This document shows, in pieces, positions 1 to 11,423 of a stretch of DNA of 64,000 nucleotides. The position numbers were made by a program, and so were the translations under genes. How positions within the stretch are numbered: position 1 is the stretch's first letter; every line of letters starts with the position of its first letter. Location: positions 3,822,358-3,886,357 of the forward strand of contig CM043959.1 of NCBI GenBank assembly GCA_014529385.2, given 5' to 3'. The notes below the pieces were generated by a model, which was not told where the DNA came from, searched no databases, and saw only the letters and a list, made by a program, of their open reading frames with translations. The DNA is from Adiantum capillus-veneris. Lineage: Eukaryota; Streptophyta; Polypodiopsida; Polypodiales; Pteridaceae.

Positions 1-510
1 GCTTTCAGTCTCTAAAAAATGGATATAAAGGGATATTGAGATTTTGAGATTTTGAGATCCAAATTTGCTCAAACTTGGTTAGTGGACTTGGACATCATGT
101 GCTTTGGTCCCATAAGGTAAAAGTTGCAATTTTCCTTCATTTTGGCAAGAAAGTAAATAATCACGATTATTAACTTTTCATCAAAAATGTACATTTTTTG
201 GTGCAACTTGGTTCTAGGCATGATGTAGACTTTGTGTATGAGATATGGGGTGTTTTGGATCAAAAAATGTGACAGATAACTCAAAAATTGGATTGGAAAG
301 ACTTTGGTGCGTTTTTTGACAATTTCTAAGTTTTTCTTGATCATTTTGGCTCATACTTGAAATGTGGCATGTAACAGGTGTGGACAAGTGATAGGTGAAG
401 TGAAGGTACCATTTGCAACCCAAAAGAGTATAAAAGTAAATAATCACAATTATTTACAAAAGTCTTTTTTTTTGCAAAACTTGGTAATTTTTTGACCTAA
501 ACATATTCCA
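1..510. repeat. Two units of a ~285-bp palindrome-cored repeat (inverted relative to 22.4-23.4 kb)
   Basis: Two near-palindromic cores of the form AAAGTAAATAATCACGATTA lie at about 150-178 and 432-462, some 283 bp apart. The sequence between them, read on the minus strand, aligns by eye with the units at 22.4-23.4 kb; both carry GATCCAAA, CACCC, GTCTAC and ATGC-TGACC-like blocks in the same order just before the core. This block is therefore an inverted relative of the GYP1 leader repeats. No coding sequence is supported; the ORFs here are short and AT-rich. Confidence 0.7.
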
Positions 511-2040
511 TACATCTAAAACAAGTCCTAAATTGAATTTGGTAAAATTTTGTCGTGTCGGCACCACTTCGTGCTTTGTCGACTTTGAAATCACCGATTT
601 TTGTGACTAGATGGCCTACGGAGTTGGTTAGTCTCTTTTGAGACTATAGACTTGTCCACTACATAGTCCTGAAGCTACCCATCCAGTTTTGGCCCATTTG
701 GAGTCAGTTTGACTTCATATGTCAAATTTGACGCTTTGTAGACTTCGAGCTATTTTTTGATGTTCGAGAGCTTGCCTTGATTGTCTTCATGAAACCATTC
801 ATGTACATTGTGTATAGATCCAATCTATAAGCTATCTGTGGAGTCAAAATCCAATTCTGGCATCTGGCAAAAACCTAGATTTTATACTTTGGACCCCCCT
901 CGACCCCTGCCGAATGGTCATCTAGTGATATTCTATTATATAATAGAAATATTCTATTATATAGGGGCATTCTATAGTTCAAGTTTCGTCCAACTTGGTT
1001 GAGCTGACATGCCACTATGGTCAATTTTTGGTCGTAGGATTTTGTGCACTACTGGGTTTCTAGGGTTTTTTCCTTGAGCCTAGACTTGCTACCGGCCATA
1101 TAGGATTAATCATTGATAAGCATAGAACTTATCCATCATGTCTCATGTGAGAAGACGCTGTAAAAGGGCAACTGTGGACTCCGAAAATCGCACGCAGAGA
1201 AGGTCGAGAGCTCTCTTCTCCAAGGGCGAGCAATGAAAATGAGGTGATTTTGGGCTACCTTGGATATCTATACTCGGACTTCCCAAACTATTTTTCCCAA
1301 AATTCCCCTGTTAGTCCTATTAGGCCGTGAAATCTATGTTACACTCAAAAATTTCCTCAATTGGATTCCGGTAGCTCATTCTGCAAGAATTTGCGAAAGT
1401 AGGCCTTGACAGTCTAATTTAGGCTTCGCGCTTACATCTTTCGATTTGATTGAATTTTTTTGTGCATGTCTGCTTTGTCCTTTTGATTGTCAGTGTATCT
1501 TTAATTTCTCCATCTGAGCTCATTTGCTATTTATTATTAATTTTTGACCTGTTTGTTAAAAAAATCAAAGAAAATAACAAAATGCGCTAAAAAAGAAAAG
1601 TAAAAATCCAATAAATAGAAAAATCCATTGAAAAACACAGCTTTATTGCTTTTTGGTGGATTTTTCCATTTTTAAGTCCCGATATCAAGAAAAATAATGA
1701 AAAACAACCAAAAAATACCATTTTTTGATGATTTTTTGATAGTATATACATTATTTACACTCATCGAGGAGATGCTATCAATTAAATCTCCCCTGTTGAT
1801 GACTTGTTAAGGGTATTACGAGGTAATTTTGCAAAAAATCAAACATTAACATCAACCTTTTCCTCCCTCTTCAAACATTTCCCTTAATTACTTCCTTCCA
1901 CCCCTCCTAGATGGCGTACTCCGGGACAGCTGTGTGCATGGGTTGAACAATCGTGTCTTATGCATAGCCGTGGTTGGCTCTACCATGCTTTGAAGATCAA
2001 TGCAATTCAAACCATTATGTTGTTCAAGCAAGAGGTGGGT
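511..2040. other. Unassigned AT-rich stretch left of GYP1
   Basis: No gene is recognisable. It holds an AT palindrome at about 931-963 (TTCTATTATATAATAGAA followed by a second half copy), poly-A/poly-T runs near 1550-1740, and pyrimidine-rich sequence near 1855-1915. It could be the 3-prime untranslated region of GYP1 or part of an inverted neighbouring element. I could not find a left copy of the GYP1 LTR here. Confidence 0.4.
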
Positions 2041-2044
2041 CTTG

Positions 2045-3160
2045 AGTAATTAACTCAAGGATTCCTGATGTCAAGGTTTTCTTTTGTTGTCTCCCAAAGA
2101 GCAAATCTTGTAGCTTGTGCTCTTTTCTTTATCGTACCGTCAGGATGCTTTGGCACTCTGATTTCCTGAGTTTTTGGTATCAATATTGGTGGTTGTTCGA
2201 GCTTTTGCCCGCCATTGGTATCTTGATTTTTCTTCAATGAAATGTTGTGGTTGAATGTTTTGAGACTTAACCCTCCACTGCTTCATCGGTTTTGCAGTTG
2301 GCGACAAAGATAAGTGCTCCTTTTTTCTCCAAATCCATTTTGTTTTAGGTTCCCTGCTTGAAGATGCTCTTCTTTGTGTTTTGAACCTTGGAACCATCTT
2401 TGGTACAGTAGATGATGTTTTGGGCACCGAAATTTGAATTGGTTTGTTCTTAAGCCTTGCTTTTGGTACCCAAATTTTCCTGACTCCTTGCATGCTACTT
2501 GTAGCATTCTCTTGTCTATAAGATGTAGGAGATTGATTGCTTCATGATTTTCTCTGCTTTTAACCTCCTTTCCATTCCTCTTTGCTTGGTGCAATTGGAA
2601 AAATGAGTTGTCTACCTTTAGGTGATAGCTTGAGCTGATTGGTATCCCAATATGGTACTTCCTTATACCTTCGCATCCATGAGATTCCAAGAATAATTGT
2701 TTCATTCATGTGTTCATCTGGTAAGCATACAAATTGATGAGGGCATGAACATCCATGTACTATCACATTTAAGTTGACTACTCCCAATGTCCATGTTGGG
2801 TTCTTGTTGCATCCCTTGATAGTCGATATTCCTATTGTCAAAGACTGACTTGTTGCTTTCTTCTATGTGGAATAACTGACTGCATTTACTCAAGCTCCTG
2901 CATCAAGCAATGCATCTGTGTGATGATTCTTCAGCTGTAATTTAATGCGAAGGTCCATTCCATCTAGCCATTCTTCATGTGTTGATACTTCATCTTTCTG
3001 TAATTCCCATAGTTGGTCATGTAGTTCCAGAGTGTTGACGGGAATAGGTATTTGTTGCTTTTTGAGAGCAGCTTTCCTTTTGAGTATTCGAAGGCGAGCT
3101 TCCTCTTGGGCTTCATCAATGACCTGCTATCGTTTTATCTTTATTTGCTTTGTTGCATGT
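2045..3160 (-). pseudogene. GYP1 pol C-terminal extension: second retropepsin-like domain plus W-x-P-K repeats
   Basis: Downstream of the integrase the reading continues through a charged helix-like linker into a retropepsin-like site, DALLDAGA (codons at 2893-2916), followed at once by a stop that looks like CGA to TGA. About 70 residues later comes the ILGISWMRRY segment (near 2650-2700), the usual hydrophobic-Leu-Gly box of retropepsins. A basic region follows with W-containing motifs: IWVPK (near 2465), then SVPK, WRVK and WRAK. A normal protease already sits upstream of the RT, so this is a second copy in an unusual place. It resembles the NA1 ORF in order and motifs. Several stops and frame changes make this copy non-functional. 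Role unknown; processing, RNA binding or targeting are guesses only. Confidence 0.6.
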
Positions 3161-4802
3161 ATCTTTTCTAACAATTCATTGGTTAGTGGCAAATTGTACT
3201 TATTTAAACGGCATCCACTAATCCAATTAGCCATTGGTTCACCATCTAGGGTGGACAGCTTAACTGCTCCACTTGGAAATACATCTTCAATGACAAACGA
3301 TCCGTTTCCCTTTTTCTTAAACTTGGGAATGTTTGCTTAAGGGAATAGACTAAAACTAAGTCCCCTTTTTTGAAGATTTTTGTGACTAGATGGGAATCAA
3401 AACACTATTTTTGTTTCCACTCTTGTGCATAGATGTGAGCTACAGCAGTTAGCCTTTGCTCATCAAGCTTTTCTAAATCTTCCAGTTTCTCTGACAGTTC
3501 ATGTTCAGTCCACTCAAGATCCTTAGCAACCCTTAGTATCAGCAATAGAAATTATATAGACAGTATGGCATCAAGACCATATACAAGGTTAAAGGGTGTA
3601 GCATTTAAAGCTGTTTTGAATGAAACACGATAAGCCCATAGAGTGGCATGGAGATTCATTTCCCAATATGTCTGTCCTAAACTAACCACTTTAGTCAATA
3701 CCGAGCTAAGAATTTTATTTGTATGATCAGCTTGTCCATTTTCTTGTGGGTGATAGGGAGCCGATTTGTTATGGATGACCATAAATTCATTAAGCAGATA
3801 CTCAATTATCTCATTGAGGAAATGAGTTTTCCTATCATTGACATTTTCTATTGGCAGTCCATATCTTGTGAAAACATTCTCACACAAGAATTCGATTGTG
3901 GTTCTGGCATCATTCTTTTGATTTGCTTTAGCCTCGGCCCACTTGGTCAATCAGTCCATAGATACAATAATATATTGAGCTTGAGTTCTATAAGCAGGTG
4001 GCTGTATTGGCCCAACAAAGTCTATACCCCATTTTGCAAAAGCTCTTGCCCCCATCATTGGTCTTAAGGGCATGTTATCTACACGGGTTGGCATTTTACC
4101 TCGTTGACATGCATCACACCTTCAAAAATATTATTTGGCATCTGCAAAAAGTGTTGGCCACCACATGCCTGCCGTTAAGATTGCTCTTGCGGTGGTCTCA
4201 CTACAAAAGTAACCCCTAGCTAATCCAGCATGTGCTTGTTCTATAATGGGAATATATTCATCTTCATTTGCACAACGACACAAATGTTGATCTTTTCCTA
4301 TCCTATACAATTGGTTTCCAATAAGAGCATAGTCTCTTGCATCTATTTCAAGTTCTCTTTGGCGGTGTTTACTCATATCCTTAGGAAATATTTGACTCGA
4401 TAAGTAAGTAACTAGATAGTTACTCCACTTAGGAACAAGTAATATTTGGAATAATGTCACTTGAGGTATGGGTGCTTGTTTCTGGCATTGAGGACGATTT
4501 TCCACAAATGAGTGAACATCCCTCCTCATAGTTGGCCAAAATACTCCAAGTCTCAAGATCCGTTGCATAGTTTGGTCTCCCGCAAATTGAAGTCCTACTA
4601 TGGTAATATGTGCTTGACTTAGGTATTGGGTTTTCTCCTCAAGATTAATGCATAAAAGCAATATTCCATCTTGATTTCTTGTGTACAACCTTTCAACTAG
4701 TGATTGATACATAGCCAATTGCTCAATTAATCCAGTTGTAATAGGAAGTGGTATTTGCAAATCCACTTGAGCTATGGTCATCAAGGATACCATGTTTTCC
4801 AA
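3160..4802 (-). pseudogene. GYP1 integrase remnant
   Basis: From the N-terminus: a zinc-binding HHCC-like region around 4100-4250 with WWPTLFADAK and then RCDACQRGK; the catalytic core with GIDFVGP (first Asp) near 3990-4020; and the segment YHPQENGQADHTNK near 3710-3760. A C-terminal SH3-like piece (GSFVIEDVFPSGAVKLSTLDG) lies near 3210-3320. The second catalytic Asp position reads VNDRKTHF, where families usually have SD.G..F. The enzyme would insert element cDNA into the genome. In-frame stops occur near 4125-4140 and 3950, mostly explicable as G-to-A or C-to-T changes, so it is not functional. Confidence 0.8.
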
Positions 4803-4862
4803 CCATCAAGGTACTATTTTCAGGAAGAATAGATATGCATCCAGTAGATCATCATCTACTCC

Positions 4863-5515
4863 CTATGATCGTTCTCCTGATATAATGCTTGATGAATGAT
4901 CTATCCTTTGATGAGTGGTTCCCTTTTTCACAACTACAATGGAATCAAATTCCAAAAGAATGATGAACCATCTCACTATTCTTCCTGTGTTGCATGGCTT
5001 GTTGACCAAGTACAATAAGGCTTGGTGGTCCACAAAGAAAACAAATTTGTTAGCTAATAGGTAATATCTATACTTTTTTACGGCATAGATTATCCCTAAT
5101 CCTTCCCATTCTGTGGTTGTGTAGTTTTTCTCTACCATATTCAACTGTTTGCTAGCATAAGAAATAGGAAAATCAATTTTCTCATCTTTTGGTTGAGCTA
5201 GGATACACGCAATGGCAAAATTGGAAGCATCTACATGTATGTGGAATATCTTATTCCAATCTGGTGCTTTCAATATTGGAGTTGAAGTGAGAGCATGCTT
5301 AAGCTTCATGAAGGATTCTTCACACTCATCAGTCCATTCAAAGTGTGTAATCAAGCTATACATGGGTTTTGCAATTATAGCGTACATGTAAATGAACCAT
5401 TTGTAATATCCACAATGTCCCATAAAAGCTTGATCCCCTTTGACTGTTGTCGGTCTAGGCAAATCAGCAATAACATGAATTTTATCCATATCAGTAGCTA
5501 TGCCATTTTTAGACA
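4863..5515 (-). pseudogene. GYP1 RT connection and RNase H remnant
   Basis: The protein reads through GHCGYYKWF and FEWTDECEESF (the RT thumb/connection), then HIHVDASNFAIACILAQP, with the first catalytic Asp of the gypsy RNase H. It continues with a conserved Glu region (TTTEWEGLGIIYAVKKYRYY) and FFVDHQALLYLVNKP with the late Asp-His. RNase H removes the RNA strand during reverse transcription. This domain is open over about 235 codons, the best-preserved part of GYP1 pol, and ends at a stop just before the integrase region. Confidence 0.85.
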
Positions 5516-6240
5516 CTATATGTCCAAGAACTTTTCCTTGTCTACCATAAATGTGCACTTTTGAGGATTTAAGCAAATCCTATAAAGTCTACGTTTTTCA
5601 AATACCTTTTTGAGGTTTTCAAAATGATCAGCTCGGATTGATGAATGTACACATAGATTATCCATATATACTTCCAAGAAATTCCGAAGGTATTCTTTAA
5701 AAGCATGGCTCATTAATCTTTGAAAGGTGGTAGGAGCATTAGTTACCCAAAAGGCATTACCCGATAGGCAAAAATACCCCATTCAGTTGCAAAGGTAGTT
5801 TTATGTTGATCTTTAGGGCCAACCAAGAGTTGATTGTATCTCAAAAATCCATCTAAAAATCTGTAAGTTTCTTTTCCTGCAACTCGTTCTAAAACATGCC
5901 CAGTGATTGGAAGAAGAAAGTTGTCTCTAATGGTAGCTGCATTCACTTTTTTGAGATTGACACACACTCTTAGTTTTCCATTTTTCTTGGGTACTACCAC
6001 AATTGGAGACACCTAATCTGTGTGTTCAATTTCATAAATGAATTTGGCTTCCTTTAGATTTTCTATCTCTTCTTTGATCTTCCTGGAAAATGTCTTATTA
6101 TAAGTGTAAGGACTTTGTCTGCTTGGTTTCGCATCATCTCTCATCGGTATGGTATGTTGACACATTTCTGAATTAACTCCCTTGAGATCTTTATAAGACC
6201 AAGCAAAGATATCTCAATATTCTTTTAGTAAGCTTAACAA
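5516..6240 (-). pseudogene. GYP1 reverse transcriptase remnant (catalytic YMDD reads YMDN)
   Basis: The N-terminal part reads DIFAWSYKDLKGV and HTIPMRDDAKPSRQSPYTYN, then a stop replacing the usual Trp before VSPIVVVPKKNGKLRVCVN. Palm segments follow: FLDGFLRYNQ, TTFATEWGIFAYRVMPFG and APTTFQRLM. The active site is YMDN where Ty3/gypsy RTs have Y-x-D-D, consistent with one G-to-A change. There is also at least one frame change between about 5740 and 5790. It is inactive by both the stop and the catalytic substitution. Confidence 0.88.
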
Positions 6241-6731
6241 AAGCTCTTCCTCTTCTTTTGTCAGGTCATTTGCAATGCAGGCATGTCTAGGCTCTTCTCC
6301 TGGTTCGACCAGATCTATCTTTTTTGCGTTTTCACGTGCTTCGTAGGACTCGCCCTGTTTTTGTAGTTCCCTGGCAGGTTGTTCGACTATGACTCTTTGA
6401 TCGGGAGAGTATATTCCTTGTAATGGGATGGAACACTCATGACATCTTTACCTTCCTCCTCATTGGTTTCAATTTCAATGGTATGTATCTCCTTTAGAGC
6501 TTTCTTCAACTCTTGATACTTCTTTCTTCATTCAACTCGTGTCATGGTTAAATCCTTATCCTAGTATTTAGGTTTGGCTTGAGTTTCTTTTTTTGTTTTT
6601 CTTGATGCTTTTGACATTTCCTTCTTCTCATGTAAAGGATATCTACCATTGATTTTGTCTTTGACACAATCATGTGCATCTATCTGCATCAGAAACTGTG
6701 TTCTACTGGAGACTGATGGCATAGTTCTAGC
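6241..6731 (-). pseudogene. GYP1 PR-RT linker, degraded
   Basis: This lies between the protease block and the RT N-terminus and should encode the rest of the linker. Minus-strand translation is broken by stops; I see Lys/Glu-rich stretches but no conserved domain. It is assigned by position only. Confidence 0.5.
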
Positions 6732-7817
6732 TTACAAGTTTCTTATGTCTCTTTTTCTTCTATACCATTTGTGTCTTCTCGGTTTTTGGTTTGGAAAGTC
6801 ACAAAACTTTTCCTCCCCTCCTTTCATGAGTAGTTTAGCTCTCACATGTTCTTTTTCTAACCCCGAATCAGCTGAGGTAGTGGAATGTTCTTCTAACTCA
6901 TCTGTTGCATCATAGTAGAGGTTTGAAAAGACTTCTTGAGCCTTCATCAAGTCCTTGGATTCTAGAATTTCATTTTCAATGTGAAGGGTTGAGATCATTT
7001 GTATGGGAATTATGTCATAGCCGTCCTCATTTTTGCAAAATTGAGTAGGCATAGACGTATTTCCATATACATCCATTGTTGCTAAAATTTGCGTCCACTC
7101 AAATGGATCAAACAAATTCTCTAGAAAGGGTTTGGGTACATAGGCTTCATCTGTGCAATACCTTTCTAAGATACATTCTTCTCGTTTTAAACTCCTGTTT
7201 TTTGAGGCTCCACACATCCAAATAGGTGTGTCTTTGTTCAACCAAGACGGAAGTTTAGTTTTAGTTGAAGAGACTGAGTCAAATTCTTGTATGGGTGTTT
7301 TCATGACATCTCTGTAAGTGTGATCTTTTAGATTAACCCTTATTATTAATCCCACTTGCTTCAAGTACAGATAATTGTTTTCCCACTCCTGGATGATTTG
7401 TACTTGTCGAATGAAAGGTCTTCCCAAGATGATTTCATAATTGAGTTTCTTTCCAAAGTCCACTATTGCAAAAGTGTGTTGATAATAAATTCCACAAGAA
7501 TTAACTATCACTTTTTCAAGCAGTCCTAAGGGTTTTTTAATGTGTCCATCAACCAATTGCAATTTCATTTGATTTTGTCTAATGGTTGGTTTTTCTCACG
7601 ATTCCCATACTGCTTTCATGGCTATGGCTATGCCTGCCCCACTATATAGTATTGCCATGGTTTGTATATCATTATATCTCAATGAAAGGGTTGTGTTTCC
7701 TTCTTTCCCTTCGTAGTATTGTTCGACTTTGTTCATTGGAATGGATGGAATCTCTTTGTTACCCATTTCGTGTTTCAGTTTTCCCAAACTTTTTGCGATT
7801 AGCCCTGTTATTCCCAC
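6732..7817 (-). pseudogene. GYP1 aspartic protease and PR-RT linker remnant (active-site Asp reads Tyr)
   Basis: The retropepsin active site appears as ILYSGAGIAIAMKAVWE near 7600-7650; families have D-S/T-G, so the catalytic Asp is replaced by Tyr. A stop follows, then about 278 open codons with a flap-like segment and IILGRPFIRQ (near 7400-7440), the conserved C-terminal retropepsin motif. The rest is an acidic linker towards the RT. In the family this enzyme cuts the Gag-Pol polyprotein. The open 278-codon segment is the longest open stretch of GYP1 pol. Confidence 0.82.
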
Positions 7818-7865
7818 TTTCTCTAGAGTTTTTTGTAGATCATTACATAAATATGGTCTGATTTT

Positions 7866-9513
7866 TTACAGTTCTCCTAAAGTAAGAGTGCATTGAATGG
7901 GTGTAGACGTGATTGAATGGATGTTGTCTACTTCTAGGGTCTGTTTTTCTCTCTTTATCTGAGTGGTTTTACACACTATGCATTCATATTCGTTATCTCC
8001 CAAGTAAGAGGGTAGTGTTTTCAAAATCATTGGTTTAGACATTCCTGACACTTCAGATCCGCAATCCCCATACCAGGATTGTACATCCATGTCCATATCA
8101 GAAGGCAAATTGTCTAACCAAACTACCTCTATAGAAGCTGACTTCAGAGTTAGGCTCCGATCATTAATCTCTCTAACTTTTTTCCATAAGTGTCCTGGTC
8201 AATCTTCTTCTACAAACGGGATTCCATCAAAGGCATCTTTGATGTCAAGCACTATGAGTTCTGGCTCTTTTGATTCAAGGTGGGGTTCTACCACCACTTT
8301 GGATTTCTCTTTACTGGTTCATACCACAAGCTCCTCAGGTTTTGCCAGACTCTCGAGCTTGGGTTTTTGTTTTTCCAGCATCTCTTGAGTAGTTCTTACC
8401 AAATTTTGATAAGCTTCAAGCTTAGCTGCTTCCATATTTGGAGAAGGATAGTTTTTCCATTTGTTTTCCATGTTTTGGCCTGCTTTAAGTCCCGATTGGT
8501 AAGCTTCCAAGGCTGTGTTGATTGGCTCATAAATTTTGTCTACCAAAATTGATCCTCCAGACTTCACGGTGGTTTCCTTAATTTCGCTTCCAGTTTCTTT
8601 CACTTTTTCCTGGAATAGTTTCTTTTCTTTCTCCTCAATTTCAGCTCTTTGTTTTTGTTTTCTCATCTCATACCTTTTGCTTCTGCTTCTTTTGGTCTTT
8701 TGAGAGAAGATTTTAGTATTATCCGAATCATCAGAGGAGTTATGTTTCTTTTTCTTAGCGTGGGCTTTGGTGATTACCTTGATCGGAACAATAGGTTCAC
8801 TCTCAGATGAGCTACTAGGTATCACTTGGACTACGTTCACTACTGTTTTACCCTTGTTTAAAGGATTTTTTGGAGAATATTCGGGGGAGTGTCCTCCCTT
8901 TTTGCAACATTGTATGCAATAAGCTTCAATTGGCTTAATGTTCTTGTCAGGCTCCGGGCATTTATTTTTCCAATGATCATCTGCACCACAGTTGTGACAG
9001 TTTCTAGTTCTTGTCTTAATCATGGGTCTTATCATCGGAGGTCTAACACCTTGATTAGCTACATAGTACATCAGTGCAAGCTCTGGTGTAGTATAAGTCA
9101 TAGGTTCTTCCATTGGTGGTGGATGTGAATTATACCAATCTCCTTCTACCATTATTGTAGATGGACTAGGCTCAGCATAGGGTGTAATAGGCACTAGTGC
9201 TTGTTCATCTATGACTCCCTTTGAATACATGTACTTTACGGGAACTGCATTATGTCCAGGATATAGAGGTTGTTGACCAACAAAGGTTGAGGTCTTTCCA
9301 TACCCATCAGTGGTCTGTGAGCTAGGGCCATATTAGGCTGATATATGTACATGGGTTATCCTTGTGGCCTCATAGGCATGTATTGAACATTTCCATCATA
9401 CTTTGGTCAATAATAGTACTCATTGATCTCATGGTTGGTCCATTTACCCTTGATTGCACACCATTTTTGTGGCCTAATTGGTTGTCTCTGTTGAGGTATC
9501 CCTTGCCCTGGTC
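7866..9513 (-). pseudogene. GYP1 gag C-terminal half with zinc knuckle
   Basis: A 303-codon open stretch (8319-9230) contains an intact CCHC zinc knuckle, CHNCGADDHWKNKC (near 8965-9005). A second one, YCIQCCKKGGHSPEY, has its last Cys replaced by Tyr. A Ser-rich acidic patch and a long Lys/Glu/Arg coiled-coil-like segment (8560-8760) follow, ending in a stop; the same frame continues to about 7866. In the family the knuckles package genomic RNA. The stretch 9231-9513 adjoins the COP1 insertion and carries stops, so continuity with the other gag half needs one frame change. Confidence 0.75.
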
Positions 9514-9518
9514 CCCTC

Positions 9519-10269
9519 TGTTAGAAAATAAGACGTAGCTAAATAGATAATTGAGTAGATTACTTAATGGAGAGAGACAAATTTACATACACGAGATTAT
9601 AGAGTAGAGAGAGAGAGAGAGAGTACACACGATATACGTGGTTCACCCAATGTGGGCTACGTCCACGGGAAAGCAGCCACTCAATAGCTTTAGTACTTCA
9701 AAACAAGAAGTAGTTTACAAAGGGATTATACCCTTTTGGAGCTCCTGCCTTGCTTCACTCTCACCACCTCACACCCACCTTGTTGCATCCACTTCACACT
9801 CTGAAATGTGTGTAGAAATGGCCTCCTTTTATAGGCCAAAACGGCTGCCCTCTCTCATGAGAGGCAGCCATGTGTAGCCGTCCTTGTGTGAATAAGTCCA
9901 AATCGGACCCTCCAATCCGTCCATGTGTGGCCGCCCTTGTGTAGACAAATCTGCTTTTGAATTCGGCCACCGGCCACTGGCCATTGACTTCCGACCACCG
10001 GCCACCGGCCAACTGACCGTTCGATTTCCGACCACTTTTTGGCCACCGTCCAGTCATAATATTCCGACAAAAAGGAATATTCCGACGATGGGAAAAAAAG
10101 TGCCAGGGGCCCCCTAAAGTTGCCCCTGAATTTTGGCCGTGAAAATTTTGGTTTCCGACGAGTGATTTTCCTTCACGCACGATGGCTTCTCCTCATAATG
10201 GGGGCCTTACAAATGTGCACTTTTACCAAAGAAAATTACAAAGGGATAAATCCGGCTCCATACTTAACA
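9519..10269 (-). repeat. COP1 left (3-prime) LTR
   Basis: 751 bp, TGTTAG...TTAACA, and a close copy of 19595-20352. It carries a short GA repeat near 9606, a GGCCACC-rich patch at about 9960-10015, and on the minus strand CTATAAAAG near 9825-9835. Confidence 0.95.
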
Positions 10270-10281
10270 ATCTCCCACTTG
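10270..10281 (-). other. COP1 polypurine tract
   Basis: The plus strand reads ATCTCCCACTTG immediately inside the left LTR, so the minus strand has an AAGTGGGAGAT purine run. This is the usual plus-strand priming site of copia elements and agrees with minus orientation. Confidence 0.8.
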
Positions 10282-10365
10282 GAGACTGATCTCCAAACCA
10301 AACCTGTGGTGACTTCTTTCCATCATGGCTTCTTATCCTTGAATGCCGATTGAAGATGAGAAAAA

Positions 10366-10836
10366 GCTCAACTTCTCCTTGTTGACCACCTTTGTAAACA
10401 TGTCTGCAGGATTTTCACTTGTATGCACCTTCCTAGCTTTAGCTGTCCCTCTTCCAAAAGAGTGTGTATGAAGTGATATCTCACCTCAATGTGCTTTGTC
10501 CTTGAATGAAAGGTTGAGTTCTTCGCAAGATGAATAGCGCTTTGGCTATCACTGTACAAGACACAATTGTCTTGTTTGAATACAATCTCTTCTAAGAATC
10601 GGTGAAGCCATAGAATTTCTTTGCTTGCCTCCGTCATTGCTACATACTCTGCTTCCGTGGTAGAAAGTGAGACCACTTTCTGCAACTTTGAAGCCCAGCT
10701 TATTGTTGTGCCTCCAACTATTAATACATAGCCGGTAGTGCTCCTTCGAGTATCTTTGTCACCTGCAATATCTGCATCAGCATACCCTTGAAGAAAAATA
10801 TCAGGTCCTCCAAAATACAAAGCATTTGTTGTTGTC
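10366..10836 (-). pseudogene. COP1 RNase H, C-terminal part (split by NA1)
   Basis: It reads [57 protein letters not shown] and [14 protein letters not shown], the standard copia RNase H with its Asp, Glu and Asp positions. The frame continues across the NA1 insertion: removing NA1 plus one target copy (5308 bp) keeps the RT frame. The domain was therefore intact here when NA1 landed. The end drifts out of frame near 10420-10366. Confidence 0.9.
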
Positions 10837-11086
10837 TGTGCGCTCCTTGCCGCACTGTCGAAGCAAGAAACTTGCCAATACACCGTATGCGAGCCACAAA
10901 CGGCTCCAAGCACACAACAAGCCTAAACTAGCAAGCTCAAGAAAACAAAGGGTGTGTCACTCACCGCTCTACACTCGCCTTCGTGGTGGATTCCTCGCCG
11001 CGATGAAGAAGAAGCTGCAATCGTGCCGCGCTCAACCGCTTCGCCGCCGTCGTGCCTTCGTAATGCTCGATCGCACACACACTCTC

Positions 11087-11117
<31 letters not shown>

Positions 11118-11411
11118 AGGAGGTGAAGAAGAAGAAGATGGAGATGGAGCAAGAGCACTCTTCAATTGCACAAATGAGAGAATGAGTAAAAATTAGGTTT
11201 AGTTGGCTTTTATAGGAGCTCACCCCATTCACACTTGGGCGCCCATGCTTAACCAACTAATCCCTTGAATGTCCAAGTTAAAGTGCGCCTCTCATCGGCG
11301 ATCACTCTACCTTTCCCTATTGGTCCGACAAGCCCGGTACCTGACTCTAAATCATACATAATACACGTCCGTCGTAGGTGATGGGGTGTCCGTGAGCCGT
11401 GAGGGTTAACA
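10837..11411 (-). repeat. NA1 left (3-prime) LTR
   Basis: 575 bp, near-identical to 15559-16139. It contains a CT/CA microsatellite (about 11084-11117) and, on the minus strand, TATAAAAG at 11208-11215. Confidence 0.95.
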
Positions 11412-11423
11412 TGCCCCCCTTCC
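11412..11423 (-). other. NA1 polypurine tract
   Basis: The plus strand reads TGCCCCCCTTCC directly inside the left LTR, so the minus strand has GGAAGGGGGGCA. A second, very similar run (CATTCCCCCCTTCC) lies at about 13003-13016 near the ORF stop and could be an internal tract. Confidence 0.8.

Noticed and set aside
2945-3340. 131-codon plus-strand Ser/Cys-rich ORF
   Set aside because: Antisense shadow of the GYP1 integrase C-terminus and extension, which have domain support on the minus strand.
9638-10180. ORFs of 64-128 codons in the COP1 LTR (and copies at 19716-20403)
   Set aside because: Duplicated with the LTR, on both strands, without domains.
10826-11256. ORFs of 64-119 codons in the NA1 LTR (and their copies at 15413-15984)
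   Set aside because: Present identically in both LTRs on both strands and running through simple repeats; LTR sequence, not genes.
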